From Bacteroidota bacterium (GTDB taxonomy: Bacteria > Spirochaetota > Spirochaetia > JABMQR01): 21,743 nt of DNA. Positions within the stretch are counted from its first letter, which is position 1; every line of letters starts with the position of its first letter. A program made the position numbers and the translations under genes. Positions 1 to 8,430 of this stretch are shown in pieces. Where the stretch lies: positions 1 to 21,743 of the forward strand of contig JABMQR010000076.1 in assembly GCA_013202335.1 (NCBI GenBank). The letters run 5' to 3'. The notes below the pieces were generated by a model. The model was not told the origin of the DNA, made no database searches, and saw only the letters and a program-made list of their open reading frames with translations.

Positions 1-205
1 GGCAACGTGGACGGCTGCGCCATACCGTGGACGGCTTTGTCGCCTTACCAATGGAGATCCTCTGTACTCTTCAACGGAAAGAAGGCAATGACACAATGGG
101 GGCAGCATGTACCACCCCGGAGGTGGAAATTACAGGGAAACGGGGAGTAACAGAGAAAACAAACCTGTTCCTAAGACTGGAGAGGCGCACTTCTACTCGA
201 CCCTT
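1..205. other. Unassigned left-edge segment with short direct repeat
   Basis: The segment between the window edge and the sulfatase stop codon is visibly richer in G and C than the rest. It contains an 11-base direct repeat, CGTGGACGGCT, at 6-16 and 26-36 (period 20). Frame 1 is open from the edge to a TAA at 148-150 (49 codons, Trp-rich), and another frame is open from 27 to 212. Neither reading resembles a protein I recognise and neither has a ribosome binding site. A small hairpin CCACC-CCGGA-GGTGG lies near 112-126. It may be the remnant of a mobile or repeated element cut by the window edge; this is a guess. Confidence 0.25.
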
Positions 206-1624
206 TTACTGAGTAAAAGAAATCTCTTCAGTTCTTCTCTTCCCAACAAAGTCTGTCTGCCCTTTGCCGGTAACTGGTTCTTTTAGCCCGTCCTTGTCAG
301 CATCCACATATCGTGAAAACCAGCTCTCCAGCTCACTTCTCATCTCATTTATAGTTCCTGTATACTCAAGTTGATCAACAAGGTTCACTTTTTCATCATG
401 ATCTTTGGAAAGGTGATAGAGCTCGTGCGGACCGTTGGGGAACCGGTGGACATATTTCCACTCATGGGAACGGATCATACGTACCGGGCCGTACTCATCA
501 TACACGACCACTTTCGCATCATTGATATCGTTTCTCTCTCCGGTGAGGATTTGCGTGAAATCTTTCCCCGGCCTTGATGTATCTGCATAGGGAATTGAAG
601 CATACGAGAGAAGGGTAGGCATAACATCATATCCGCTCAGCATCGCATCAGAAACAACTCCTTCCGGTATTTTATTTGGTTGTGAAAATATCGCAGGAAC
701 CTTAACTGACGTATCATACATATTCTGCGGGTATGTACCGTTTCCTTTTCCCCAGATACCGTGATGCCCGCAGTTGAAGCCGTTATCACTCATAAAGCAG
801 ATCAATGTGCTCTCCCGAAGGCCCAGATCATCAAGCTGCTTAATAACACGTCCCACATTATCATCCATAGCAGAAATTGCTCCGTAGTACCCTTTAAGAT
901 GTTCTGTCGGATCATCCAGGATGGATTCCGGGATAGCATCGGGAACTTTCACAAACAAATTCCATGGGTGCGGTTTTTCCCGGGGGCAGGATTCAAACAG
1001 ACAATCATCATATAAATTGACAAATTTTTTCGGGTGCTGATTAAGCCAGGGCGTATGTGGGGCTGTATAGTTTATGCTCAGATAAAATGGATTATCCTGC
1101 GGAACCTGATCGTTGATAAACTCCATGGCATCATCGGTGATCAAATCGGTAATATACTCCGTTTCAATAATCTCTTTTCCATTACGAATCATGGGGGCGC
1201 CGTAGTAATCACCACCGCCCTTCTGGTGAACGTACCAGTGTGAGAACCCTTTTTGGGGGAGAAGACTGTTGCCCAGATGCCACTTGCCGCTAATGCCGCA
1301 GGTATATCCCTGTGCCGCAAGATCCTCGGTATATCCCCTGATCCCCTCAAGATAGCTCTTCCCTTTTTCGCCCGAATTGCCGTCACGAATCCAGTCGTGT
1401 ACACCGTGCTGGGAAGGAATGCAGCCGGTTAAAATGCTTGCTCTTGCCGGTGAACAGACAGGTGAGGTGCAGAAAAAGTTGGTGAACCGCATACCTTCAG
1501 CTGCCAGTTGGTCGATGTTAGGAGTTTTCAGATCATCATTTCCATAACATCCAAGAGCCCATACACCCTGGTCATCTGTAAGAATATATACAATATTGGG
1601 TCTGTCCGGATTTTTGCTTGCCAT
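206..1624 (-). CDS. Type I sulfatase (S1 family), Cys-type, cytosolic form
   Basis: Predicted sulfuric-ester hydrolase of the alkaline-phosphatase fold, 472 aa. Visible family residues are the metal-binding Asp17-Asp18 (YILTDDQG), the formylglycine motif Cys57-Ser-Pro-Ala-Arg61 followed by ASILTG, the GKWHLG motif (Lys114, His116), His190 (APHTPW), the second metal pair Asp280-Asn281 (SDNG), and Lys293. All catalytic positions I can check are intact. Cys57 must be oxidised to formylglycine by a maturase (FGE or anaerobic anSME), and none is encoded here. The N-terminus (MASKNPDRPNIVYI) has no signal peptide, so the enzyme probably works inside the cell on an imported sulfated compound. A GAGG ribosome site lies 7 bases before the ATG. 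It is divergent from the lacI-type gene at 1942 and shares its control region, so it is plausibly co-regulated with the neighbouring importer. The exact substrate cannot be read. Confidence 0.93.
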   Translation of the reverse strand: MASKNPDRPNIVYILTDDQGVWALGCYGNDDLKTPNIDQLAAEGMRFTNFFCTSPVCSPARASILTGCIPSQHGVHDWIRDGNSGEKGKSYLEGIRGYTEDLAAQGYTCGISGKWHLGNSLLPQKGFSHWYVHQKGGGDYYGAPMIRNGKEIIETEYITDLITDDAMEFINDQVPQDNPFYLSINYTAPHTPWLNQHPKKFVNLYDDCLFESCPREKPHPWNLFVKVPDAIPESILDDPTEHLKGYYGAISAMDDNVGRVIKQLDDLGLRESTLICFMSDNGFNCGHHGIWGKGNGTYPQNMYDTSVKVPAIFSQPNKIPEGVVSDAMLSGYDVMPTLLSYASIPYADTSRPGKDFTQILTGERNDINDAKVVVYDEYGPVRMIRSHEWKYVHRFPNGPHELYHLSKDHDEKVNLVDQLEYTGTINEMRSELESWFSRYVDADKDGLKEPVTGKGQTDFVGKRRTEEISFTQ

Positions 1625-1743
1625 CTTATTTCCTCATATATTACGAACATAAAACTCTTACAAACAACATACAATTATATTTGTAAAGAGATAGTGGTAT
1701 ACATAGTGTAAATCTACACAAAAATGTAATTAATAAAAAGAGG

Positions 1744-1768
1744 ATATGTGGAATCGGTTATCAGATAT
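1744..1768 (+). repeat. Repeat copy 1 upstream of sulfatase/lacI
   Basis: ATATGTGGA-AT-CGGTTATCAGATAT. The same sequence, lacking two central bases and with one substitution, occurs at 2988-3010 just before the binding-protein gene. Both copies lie in non-coding control regions of the same module, so this may be a regulator or activator site. It is not palindromic. Confidence 0.45.
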
Positions 1769-1860
1769 CATAATAATTACATAACACCATACGATTGTCT
1801 ATACGTTTATATGGAATTTTCTGTATAAAAATTATTACGGGAAATTTAGAAAAATACTTA

Positions 1861-1889
1861 TTGACAAATCGATTTTTGTGATTTAGTAT
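1861..1889 (+). promoter_or_regulatory. Sigma-70 type promoter of the lacI-type gene
   Basis: TTGACA (1861-1866), 17-base spacer, TAGTAT (1884-1889). The boxes and spacing are close to consensus. The spacer begins with the perfect 10-bp palindrome AAATCGATTT (1866-1875), which shares the ATCGATTT part of the main operator arm and could be an auxiliary site. Confidence 0.75.
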
Positions 1890-1924
1890 CTATGTAAACC
1901 GATTGCGCAATCGATTTACATAGA
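1889..1924. promoter_or_regulatory. 36-bp palindromic operator (LacI type)
   Basis: Inverted repeat centred between 1906 and 1907 with core CGATTGCGCAATCG and outer arms TCTATGTAAA / TTTACATAGA. One base pair of the 18 is mismatched. The central CpG and symmetry are typical of LacI/GalR-family operators. It begins at the last base of the -10 box and covers the expected transcription start, a position suited to repression. The adjacent regulator gene at 1942 is the obvious ligand, implying autorepression and possibly control of the whole downstream operon. Confidence 0.75.
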
Positions 1925-1941
1925 AAAGATGAGGATTATTA

Positions 1942-2949
1942 GTGAAAGTAACCATGGCTGATGTAGCGCAAGCTGCCGGAGTCTCTAAAACCACCGTATC
2001 ACATGTTATTAACAGATCCCGGGCAGTCTCTGCAGAAGCTCAGGCACGGGTGCAGAAAGCCATTCGTGATCTGGATTATAAAGTGAACACTATAGCCAGA
2101 AATCTGCGAAGCGGAAATTCGCATCTTATTGGATTTGTTGTTACAAACCTCACAAACTATTTCTATATTAACGTAGCCTCAGGATTAAACTCCGTATTGA
2201 AGCCCAAAGGGTATAAATTGTTCTACGTAAACTCATTTGAAGATGCTGAAATTGAACAGCAAAATATTGAAGATATGGTCTATCATTCAGTAGATGGACT
2301 GGTTATAGCCCCCACTGCAAATAATTGTAAATACATGGAAGAGATAATTCCTGTCGGTCTGCCTACCCTGTTCATTGATAGAAAACCCAGAGAGTTTACG
2401 CGTGATACCGTACTTCCTACTAATTTCCAGGGAGTCTATGAAGCGGTTGCCCATCTCATTAAAAAAGGCCATACACGCATTGGATTCATCGGATCACGTA
2501 ATAATGACACCATGAACGAACGACATGAAGGATTCCTTCGGGCTCTCTCTGACGGCGGCATCACCCATCATCCTGAACTTGATTTAATCGGTGAAATCCC
2601 ACCGGCTCCCATGCATGATCTATTGGAAGGTTACCTCTATAACATCATGGAATCCTATCTGAAAAACAGACCAACTGCACTCATGATAGGAAACGGACTT
2701 GCTGCAATTGGGGTCTTTAATTATCTGCAGAAACATACTATCCGGATTCCGGAAGAGATGGCGCTTGTTGCATTTGACGACTCTTTCTGGTATTCGACCG
2801 CGACACCGGCAATCTCGGCAGTTAAACAGGATCCTTTTGAAATAGGGGTACAGGCCGGGAAAATTTTGCTGAAACGGCTGGATAAAGATGACTCTCCATT
2901 TGAAGATATTCGTATCCCCACTGAGTTCATACAACGGGGGTCATGCTGA
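1942..2949 (+). CDS. LacI/GalR-family transcriptional regulator (module 1)
   Basis: DNA-binding repressor of 335 aa. The N-terminal helix-turn-helix (about residues 5-25, ADVAQAAGVSKTTVSHVIN) and hinge helix (ARNLRSG, about 52-58) lead into a periplasmic-binding-protein-like effector domain, with typical stretches HLIGFVVTNLTN, GLVIAP, GHTRIGFIG and ALVAFDD. The GTG start is preferred over the ATG at 1954 because GAGG (1931-1934) lies 7 bases before it. It carries its own promoter and palindrome immediately upstream. The ABC importer follows 98 bp downstream and the sulfatase is divergent, so its inducer is probably a sugar or sugar derivative handled by these genes. Confidence 0.95.
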   Translation: MKVTMADVAQAAGVSKTTVSHVINRSRAVSAEAQARVQKAIRDLDYKVNTIARNLRSGNSHLIGFVVTNLTNYFYINVASGLNSVLKPKGYKLFYVNSFEDAEIEQQNIEDMVYHSVDGLVIAPTANNCKYMEEIIPVGLPTLFIDRKPREFTRDTVLPTNFQGVYEAVAHLIKKGHTRIGFIGSRNNDTMNERHEGFLRALSDGGITHHPELDLIGEIPPAPMHDLLEGYLYNIMESYLKNRPTALMIGNGLAAIGVFNYLQKHTIRIPEEMALVAFDDSFWYSTATPAISAVKQDPFEIGVQAGKILLKRLDKDDSPFEDIRIPTEFIQRGSC

Positions 2950-2987
2950 ATCTGAAAATGAGTTAGAGTTTGAATTAAGTAAGTGGT

Positions 2988-3010
2988 ATATGTGGACGGT
3001 TATCAGAAAT
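2988..3010 (+). repeat. Repeat copy 2 upstream of binding-protein gene
   Basis: ATATGTGGACGGTTATCAGAAAT, matching copy 1 at 1744-1768 apart from a two-base deletion and one substitution. It ends 37 bases before the binding-protein start codon. Directly after it, GTTTACAT (3011-3018) matches one outer arm of the 36-bp operator, a weak half-site. Confidence 0.45.
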
Positions 3011-3047
3011 GTTTACATGTACTTTTGATACAAGTAAGGAGGTATCT

Positions 3048-4322
3048 ATGAAAAAGCTGGTTGTGCTATTAGTACTTATCGCATTAGGTCTGACAATGAT
3101 CTATGCACAGGGAGCACAAGATCAAGAGACTATCGTTATTGAACATCTCACACGAATGCGTGCTGAAGAGTATGGACGGGATGTCTTTAATGCATCTGCT
3201 GCAGAGTTTGAAGCTGCAAACCCCGGAGTGGAAATCAAGTTTATCGATGTATCTTATGATGATTTAAGAAGCCAGATGCTTTTAAAGGCACAGGCGGGAA
3301 CTCCACCAAACATTTCAGAACCTGTTTTGTCCTGGATTCCCCAGCTGGCAGGGGCTGGAATACTGGAACCTATTACTAATTTCATGAGTGATGTTGAACT
3401 GGCAAAATACATGCAGTCAGCCATCGATGATTCACGTATTGATGGTGTGCCCTATGCAGTACCGCTCTGGCACGGACCTATTCTGCTCTATGCAAACAAA
3501 GAACTCATGACAAAAGCTGGATTACCTTTGCGGGCACCGGCAGACATCTATGAATTCAAGTCATGGATAGAAAAGATTGGCTCATTGGGGAAAGATAAAA
3601 ACGGCGAAGACATCGTTGGATTCTCCATGCGTAATGTAAAAAGTCCTAACTCAGGATTCTGGTTTGTTCCCTGGATATGGGCATGGGGTGGAGAACTGGT
3701 TGATGCAGATGGAAATCCATCGCTTGATACTCAGGGATTTAAAGATGCACTTGGCTTTTATCAGTGGTGTACTGATAGCGGTTACAGCCCGAAAGGTATC
3801 GATGCTCCTACCAGTAGAATTATCTTTGCACAGGGCAGGGCAGGATTCGTATTTGACGGTCCCTGGCTGAAAGGAATGCTTCCCGGTATGACCGACAATC
3901 CTGACATCGATAACATGTATGAAGTATTTACTGTTCCTAATGGTGTAAACGGAGAACCCTGGACCATCGCAAATCCTACCAGTATGGTCGTACTTTCCGG
4001 TTCGGAAAACAAAGAAACAGCATTTGATTTTGTAAAATATCTCACTGCAAGTAATGATGTATCTGCATTACTGGTTGAAAAAATGGGTGTATTACCGACA
4101 TTCCTCGAGTTTGCCGACAATGATCCAAGTATGCAGACAACATTTGTGAAAGAGTTCTTTAAACAAATGCCGTACAGCCGTGGAGTTCCCTGGAAAAACG
4201 AAAGTTGGCCGGGACTTCAGGATATTCTTGCTACCGCAATGAGCCAGGCTCTAGCTGGTGATAATCTCAACAACATTGCAGCTGCCGCACAGCAGGATTT
4301 TCTTGACTTAGCAGGAAAATAA
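3048..4322 (+). CDS. ABC sugar-importer substrate-binding protein (family 1), module 1
   Basis: Extracytoplasmic solute-binding protein of the SBP_bac_1 type, 424 aa from the ATG at 3048. That start is chosen over one at 3009 because TAAGGAGGT (3035-3043) sits correctly before it and because it begins a signal peptide, MKKLVVLLVLIALGLTMIYA, probably cleaved near QGAQ. There is no lipobox Cys, so it is likely a free periplasmic protein. Typical features include the PLWHGPILLYANKELM stretch and AGFVFDGPWLKG, the GxW region found near the ligand cleft of MalE/UgpB-like proteins. Two permease genes follow after a 178-base gap with hairpins, the usual arrangement for expressing the binding protein in excess. 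The ligand is probably an oligosaccharide or modified sugar. Confidence 0.93.
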   Translation: MKKLVVLLVLIALGLTMIYAQGAQDQETIVIEHLTRMRAEEYGRDVFNASAAEFEAANPGVEIKFIDVSYDDLRSQMLLKAQAGTPPNISEPVLSWIPQLAGAGILEPITNFMSDVELAKYMQSAIDDSRIDGVPYAVPLWHGPILLYANKELMTKAGLPLRAPADIYEFKSWIEKIGSLGKDKNGEDIVGFSMRNVKSPNSGFWFVPWIWAWGGELVDADGNPSLDTQGFKDALGFYQWCTDSGYSPKGIDAPTSRIIFAQGRAGFVFDGPWLKGMLPGMTDNPDIDNMYEVFTVPNGVNGEPWTIANPTSMVVLSGSENKETAFDFVKYLTASNDVSALLVEKMGVLPTFLEFADNDPSMQTTFVKEFFKQMPYSRGVPWKNESWPGLQDILATAMSQALAGDNLNNIAAAAQQDFLDLAGK

Positions 4323-4342
4323 TAGCATAGCAGTAAAATTGG

Positions 4343-4390
4343 GGCTCTATCAAAACACCAAAACATCAAAACAGAGATTTTGATAGAGCC
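4343..4390 (+). repeat. Intercistronic stem-loop behind binding-protein gene
   Basis: Perfect 13-bp inverted repeat GGCTCTATCAAAA / TTTTGATAGAGCC with a 22-base loop (4356-4377). No U-run follows, so it is more likely an mRNA-stabilising or attenuating hairpin than a full terminator. It could keep binding-protein transcript levels above permease levels, as known for malE-malF. Confidence 0.7.
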
Positions 4391-4404
4391 GCTTATAATT
4401 AGTT

Positions 4405-4460
4405 TACTTTGATGCTTTGATATCTGAAAATCTGGGTAAAATTAATCATTCATCAAAGTA
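4405..4460 (+). repeat. Second inverted repeat in the SBP-permease gap
   Basis: TACTTTGATG (4405-4414) and its exact complement CATCAAAGTA (4451-4460) are separated by 36 bases. This could be a second RNA fold or a protein site just before the permease gene. Its function is unknown. Confidence 0.4.
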
Positions 4461-4500
4461 CTATTATCACATAACTAATGTGCTTTAAGGGAAGAAACGT

Positions 4501-5394
4501 ATGTCACTACAACGCAGAACCAGGGATAGAATATTCGGGTATTCACTTCTGACCCCGGCCCTTCTCCTGCTTACTTTAATAATAATAGTACCCCTCACTG
4601 AAGCAATAGGATACAGCTTTACAAGAACCAGTTTGATCAGCTTTACCAAACATGAGTTTGTCGGATTTCAGAACTATCAAAAGCTTTTCAGGGATCCTGA
4701 TTATTGGCTGGTATTGAAAAACACCATATTTATTGTGTTTACCTCAGTGTTCATCAGTTTGGTGGTGGGGGTAATTCTGGCTCTAATTCTGGATAATTCA
4801 TCCGGATTAAACTTGCTTCGCGGATTACTAATTATTCCCTGGCTTATACCTGGAGTCGTTATTGGGATAGTCTGGAAATGGGTACTTGCGACTGAGGCCG
4901 GCATATTCAACTATCTTTTGCGAAAAGTAGGCATACTTGAGAGTAATTTCCCTTTTCTTGCCGATAATACCGTATCGCCCTGGGTAGTGATATTCGTTTT
5001 TGTCTGGGCATCAGTTCCCTATATACTTGTAACCACACTAGCAGGCCTTAAAGCTGTCCCTCAGGATCTGGAAGAGGCGGCAATAATAGACGGTGCTAAT
5101 TTTCGGCAAAGGTTTTTCTCAATCGTTGTTCCCATAATACTTCCTGTTATCTCCATAGCCGTAATTCTCAGAATTATCTATACCATGCAGGATTTTGCGA
5201 TCATTTTCTCTCTCACACAGGGCGGACCGGGGAATGCAACGGAAACTTTTGTCCTGCATGTTTATAAAACAGCATTTAACAGTGCTCAGATAGGTATGGC
5301 TTGTGCCATTGGTGTGACTTGGCTGGTGTTTCTTTTAGTATTTGTCATCTCATATTTCAAATTGATGAATATCAACGAAAAACGGATGAATTAA
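4501..5394 (+). CDS. ABC sugar-importer permease, MalF/UgpA-like
   Basis: Inner-membrane subunit of 297 aa with about six hydrophobic helices. The first is near residues 14-35; the others are around 73-97, 108-131, 160-181, 209-232 and 265-288. The cytoplasmic EAA loop that docks the ATPase is clear at about 191-214 (EEAAIIDGAN...PIILP). A GGGAAG ribosome site precedes the ATG by a few bases. It pairs with the permease 39 bp downstream and receives substrate from the binding protein upstream. The window has no ATPase gene, so a shared MsmX/UgpC-type ATPase elsewhere is expected. Confidence 0.95.
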   Translation: MSLQRRTRDRIFGYSLLTPALLLLTLIIIVPLTEAIGYSFTRTSLISFTKHEFVGFQNYQKLFRDPDYWLVLKNTIFIVFTSVFISLVVGVILALILDNSSGLNLLRGLLIIPWLIPGVVIGIVWKWVLATEAGIFNYLLRKVGILESNFPFLADNTVSPWVVIFVFVWASVPYILVTTLAGLKAVPQDLEEAAIIDGANFRQRFFSIVVPIILPVISIAVILRIIYTMQDFAIIFSLTQGGPGNATETFVLHVYKTAFNSAQIGMACAIGVTWLVFLLVFVISYFKLMNINEKRMN

Positions 5395-5433
5395 TTAAGA
5401 TTTAATATGATTAGGAACTGATAGGTAATTGAT

Positions 5434-6279
5434 ATGTACATAAAAAAGAAGCAGCCCATAGTAAAAATACTCATCATCACTTTTATCATCATCTACTTGA
5501 TGATTACGCTGTTCCCCATATACTGGATGGTAAACACCTCCTTTAAAAGTAACCGGACAGCCTATAAAGCTCCGCCGGATTTCTTCCCCAATCCTGTAAC
5601 ACTGGAAAATTATAAAAGACTGCTCAATGAAGACAGCACTATTCTACGATTTTTTTTTAACAGTATGGTTATCGGATTAGGGACGGTATTCCTCTGCCTG
5701 CTTATAGGTGGATTTGCGGGATATTCCCTTTCGCGATTCAACCTGCCGGGAAAGCGTTTTATTATGGTATTTATTATGCTTTCACAGCTCTTTCCGCTTG
5801 CAGTTCTCCTTATTCCGCTCTATATACACTTTGCAAAACTGGGAATGCTTGATACCTACTATACGGTAATTCTTGCCCATTCAGCGATTACGCTGCCGTA
5901 CTCAATATGGTTGCTTAAAGGATTTATTGATACCATCCCCATTGAAATGGAGGAAGCTGCCTCCATTGACGGATGCTCCCGGATGGGAATACTCTGGCGT
6001 ATAATTATGCGTATGATAGCTCCGGGATTGGTAACTGCCGGGGTAACCTCATTTTTGATGTCATTCCGCGAATTTCTCTATGCGCTGACCCTGACCTCAA
6101 CTGAAGCCAGTCGTCCGATCAGCCCTGGGATACAGGTCTATTTTATGGCAGTTATGTCTCTGCGCTGGGCGAATCTTATGGCAGCTACCACCATAGCAGT
6201 AATTCCGGTAATTCTTATCTACATTTTTCTACAGAAGTATGTAGTGAGCGGATTAACCGGCGGCGCAGTAAAAGGGTAG
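5434..6279 (+). CDS. ABC sugar-importer permease, MalG/UgpE-like
   Basis: Second inner-membrane subunit, 281 aa, six predicted helices, with the first at about 11-32. The family hallmarks are the N-terminal FPIYWMVNTSFK segment, LENYKRLL, the FAGYSLSRF motif near 94-102, and the EAA loop at about 173-198 (EEAASIDGCS...MIAPG). The C-terminus QKYVVSGLTGGAVKG is typical of the MalG family. It is 39 bp behind the first permease and 29 bp ahead of the UroD-like gene, so it is almost certainly co-transcribed. Confidence 0.95.
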   Translation: MYIKKKQPIVKILIITFIIIYLMITLFPIYWMVNTSFKSNRTAYKAPPDFFPNPVTLENYKRLLNEDSTILRFFFNSMVIGLGTVFLCLLIGGFAGYSLSRFNLPGKRFIMVFIMLSQLFPLAVLLIPLYIHFAKLGMLDTYYTVILAHSAITLPYSIWLLKGFIDTIPIEMEEAASIDGCSRMGILWRIIMRMIAPGLVTAGVTSFLMSFREFLYALTLTSTEASRPISPGIQVYFMAVMSLRWANLMAATTIAVIPVILIYIFLQKYVVSGLTGGAVKG

Positions 6280-6308
6280 GACGTACGGAAATTACCGGGA
6301 GAAATGAA

Positions 6309-7565
6309 ATGAACTCAAGAGAATTACTGCAGGCTGCTCTTCATCATCGGGAGAGTGATGTTGTCCCACTGGATCTGGGAAGTACCTACGTTTCAGGAAT
6401 TTCGCTGCCGGCATATGATCGGCTGATCAAACATCTCTCTTTACCATCAAGAACTTATAAAATTGTAGATCCCATGCAGATGCTTTGTGAAGTTGATGCT
6501 GATGTACTCAGTCTGCTCGGGGTTGATGTTGTTGGCATTCATCCCCCGGATAACAGCTTTGGTACACGTAATGAAAACTATAGGAGCTGGCAGCCGACTC
6601 CGGCGCTCACCTGTCAAATGCCGGCAAACCTTATCCTGAAACAGAATGAATCCGGAACTTGGTACTATTACCCGCCAAATAGTAAAGAACCCAGTGCGGT
6701 GATGCCTGAGGGACAGTCTTTCTTCGATTTGATTCCCCGACAGGAACAGTTTGATATAGAGGATTTGACTCCTGAAATGGCCGTCCAGCATTACAGTGAT
6801 CAGTTTCAACAAATATCTGAAACAGATTTGGATTACTACGAGAAGCAATCAATACATCTCTATAACAGCACGGATCTAGGTATCGTAGCCAACTTGAATA
6901 TTAGTGCTTTTGGTGGGTATATAATGATTGTTGCCCCCGGTATGACGCATACATCCGGTATTCGTGATCCGAAACTCTGGTATGAAGCTCTTTTGTTAAA
7001 TCAATCCTACATAAAAGAGGTTTTTGAGATGCAGACCGAAAGCGCTCTTAGGAATCTTAAGCTGTTGAAGCAGGCTTTTGGGAATCGTATAGATGCAATT
7101 TTTATGAGCGGAACTGATTTTGGTGCACAGGACTCACTTATGATTTCCCGGGAAGTTTTCACTTCTCTTTACAAGCCCTATTATAAGATAGTAAATGACT
7201 GGATACATACACACACTACCTGGAAAACTCTTTATCACTCATGTGGTTCGATTTTTAACCTGCTTGATGATTTCGTGGATATGGGTGTGGATATTCTGAA
7301 TCCCGTTCAGCTTTCTGCCAAAGATATGGGTCTGAAAAGACTGAAAGAGCTCTACGGGGATAAATTGGTTTTCTGGGGCGGTGGGGTTGATACACAGCTT
7401 ACGCTGCCGGGAGGAACAGAAGAAGAAGTAGCACGGGAGGTACAGGAGAATATCAAAATCATGAGTCAGGGTGGAGGTTTTGTTTTTAATCCTGTACATA
7501 ATATTCAGGCTGATGTTCCCCCGGAAAATATTCTGACTGCATACCGAACGGCTGCCGGAAAATAA
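6309..7565 (+). CDS. UroD/MtaA-fold family protein (putative methyltransferase-like)
   Basis: A 418-aa protein of the uroporphyrinogen decarboxylase superfamily. It starts [24 protein letters not shown], the usual opening of this family. The TIM-barrel core includes [15 protein letters not shown] (about 266-280), the HSCGS motif (His310, Cys312) and FWGGGVDTQ (about 355-363). In zinc-containing methylcobamide:coenzyme M methyltransferases (MtaA/MtbA) the ligands are HxC plus a later Cys; here HxC is kept but the late position appears to be His397 (NPVHNI). True UroD seems unlikely because there is no haem gene nearby. No corrinoid protein is encoded in the window, so a methyl-transfer role is unproven. 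GGGAGA (6297-6302) serves as ribosome site. It sits in the ABC-importer operon, 20 bp before the SDR. Confidence 0.85.
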   Translation: MNSRELLQAALHHRESDVVPLDLGSTYVSGISLPAYDRLIKHLSLPSRTYKIVDPMQMLCEVDADVLSLLGVDVVGIHPPDNSFGTRNENYRSWQPTPALTCQMPANLILKQNESGTWYYYPPNSKEPSAVMPEGQSFFDLIPRQEQFDIEDLTPEMAVQHYSDQFQQISETDLDYYEKQSIHLYNSTDLGIVANLNISAFGGYIMIVAPGMTHTSGIRDPKLWYEALLLNQSYIKEVFEMQTESALRNLKLLKQAFGNRIDAIFMSGTDFGAQDSLMISREVFTSLYKPYYKIVNDWIHTHTTWKTLYHSCGSIFNLLDDFVDMGVDILNPVQLSAKDMGLKRLKELYGDKLVFWGGGVDTQLTLPGGTEEEVAREVQENIKIMSQGGGFVFNPVHNIQADVPPENILTAYRTAAGK

Positions 7566-7585
7566 ACATATTAGAGGATGAAGAG

Positions 7586-8392
7586 ATGAATACAGACCAA
7601 TCAGAGAAAAAAAATATTTTAGATAGATTTTCCCTCTCAGGTAAAACGGCGCTGGTAACCGGTGCCGCCCAGGGGATTGGAAAAGCCTTTGCTGCGGCTC
7701 TGTTTGAAGCAGGGGCCTCAGTGGCTATCCTGGATATTAACCTAGAGAAGGCAGAGATTACTGCTGATGAAATTGGCAGAGGTTCCGGACGCGTTATTGC
7801 CATGAAGTGTGATGTGACTAAAGAAGATGATTTTGAGAGAACACTCGGGAGCATTATTCAGCATTGGGGCAGCTTGACCATTGCCGTGAATAATGCAGGA
7901 ATCGGGGTATGGTCTGATGCAGAACAGCAGGATTTAGAGACCTGGAACAGGGTCGTGAATTTAAATTTAACAGGTGTTTATCTTTGCTGTAAACATGAAG
8001 GTCATCATATGCTTGAGACTGGATATGGAAAAATTATCAATACAGCGTCAATGTCCGGCCATATTGTGAACTGGCCTCAAAAACAGTCTGCTTATAATGC
8101 CAGCAAAGCCGGAGTTATTCATTTAACCCGGAGCCTTGCAGTGGAGTGGGCGGAGAAAGGAGTGCGTGTAAACAGCATCAGCCCCGGTTATACCCGGACA
8201 AAACTTGTTGATGATTTATTGGAGACTCCCATAGGTAAAAATATGCTACCGCTCTGGCTTGATCGAATACCCCAGAGACGGATGGCGGAAGTGACCGATC
8301 TCCAGGGTGCACTGATCTATCTCGCCTCAGAGGCCTCCGATTACATGACTGGCCATGACATGGTCGTCGATGGGGGTTATTGCGCGTTGTAA
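7586..8392 (+). CDS. Short-chain dehydrogenase/reductase (polyol/ketose type)
   Basis: Classical SDR oxidoreductase, 268 aa. The Rossmann glycine motif TGAAQGIG is at 25-32. Asp50 at the end of the second strand (AILDIN) favours NAD(H). Other landmarks are NNAG at 102-105, the catalytic Ser in NTASMSG (Ser155 or Ser157), and YNASK with Tyr170 and Lys174. The stretch [18 protein letters not shown] is typical of sugar-alcohol and ketose reductases such as the sorbose or xylulose group, so oxidation of a sugar or polyol is the best guess. It is the last gene of module 1, 20 bp after the UroD-like gene, followed at once by a hairpin terminator. Confidence 0.93.
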   Translation: MNTDQSEKKNILDRFSLSGKTALVTGAAQGIGKAFAAALFEAGASVAILDINLEKAEITADEIGRGSGRVIAMKCDVTKEDDFERTLGSIIQHWGSLTIAVNNAGIGVWSDAEQQDLETWNRVVNLNLTGVYLCCKHEGHHMLETGYGKIINTASMSGHIVNWPQKQSAYNASKAGVIHLTRSLAVEWAEKGVRVNSISPGYTRTKLVDDLLETPIGKNMLPLWLDRIPQRRMAEVTDLQGALIYLASEASDYMTGHDMVVDGGYCAL

Positions 8393-8399
8393 AAACTGC

Positions 8400-8430
8400 C
8401 AAGAAAAAGGTGTTTGGCACCTTTTTCTTG
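8400..8430. terminator. Bidirectional rho-independent terminator
   Basis: A 13-bp perfect stem, CAAGAAAAAGGTG / CACCTTTTTCTTG, with loop TTTGG lies between two convergent genes, 7 bases after the SDR stop and touching the MFS stop codon. T-rich sequence in and after the stem serves both directions. A smaller alternative pairing, TGCCAA (8397-8402) with TTGGCA (8414-8419), is mutually exclusive with it. Confidence 0.85.

Larger units (their letters stand above)
1625..1941. promoter_or_regulatory. Divergent control region, sulfatase / lacI-type regulator
   Basis: This 317-base AT-rich gap holds no gene. On the right it carries a strong + strand promoter and a 36-bp palindrome, listed separately. 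A 25-base sequence repeated in front of the binding-protein gene lies at 1744-1768. On the minus strand a TATAAT box (1674-1679 on +) precedes the sulfatase, but I see no convincing -35 box. A small palindrome GTGTA-N4-TACAC sits at 1706-1719; it resembles one arm of the main operator only loosely. Confidence 0.55.

Noticed and set aside
27..212. A 61-codon open frame from a GTG at the left edge
   Set aside because: No ribosome binding site, no recognisable protein and overlap with the sulfatase stop; other frames are also open here.
1706..1719. GTGTA-N4-TACAC as a second operator for the sulfatase promoter
   Set aside because: Only five base pairs and weak likeness to the 36-bp palindrome; kept as a remark in the control-region entry.
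3009..3047. Upstream start for the first binding protein
   Set aside because: It would put 13 polar residues before the signal peptide and overlap a good Shine-Dalgarno sequence placed for the ATG at 3048.
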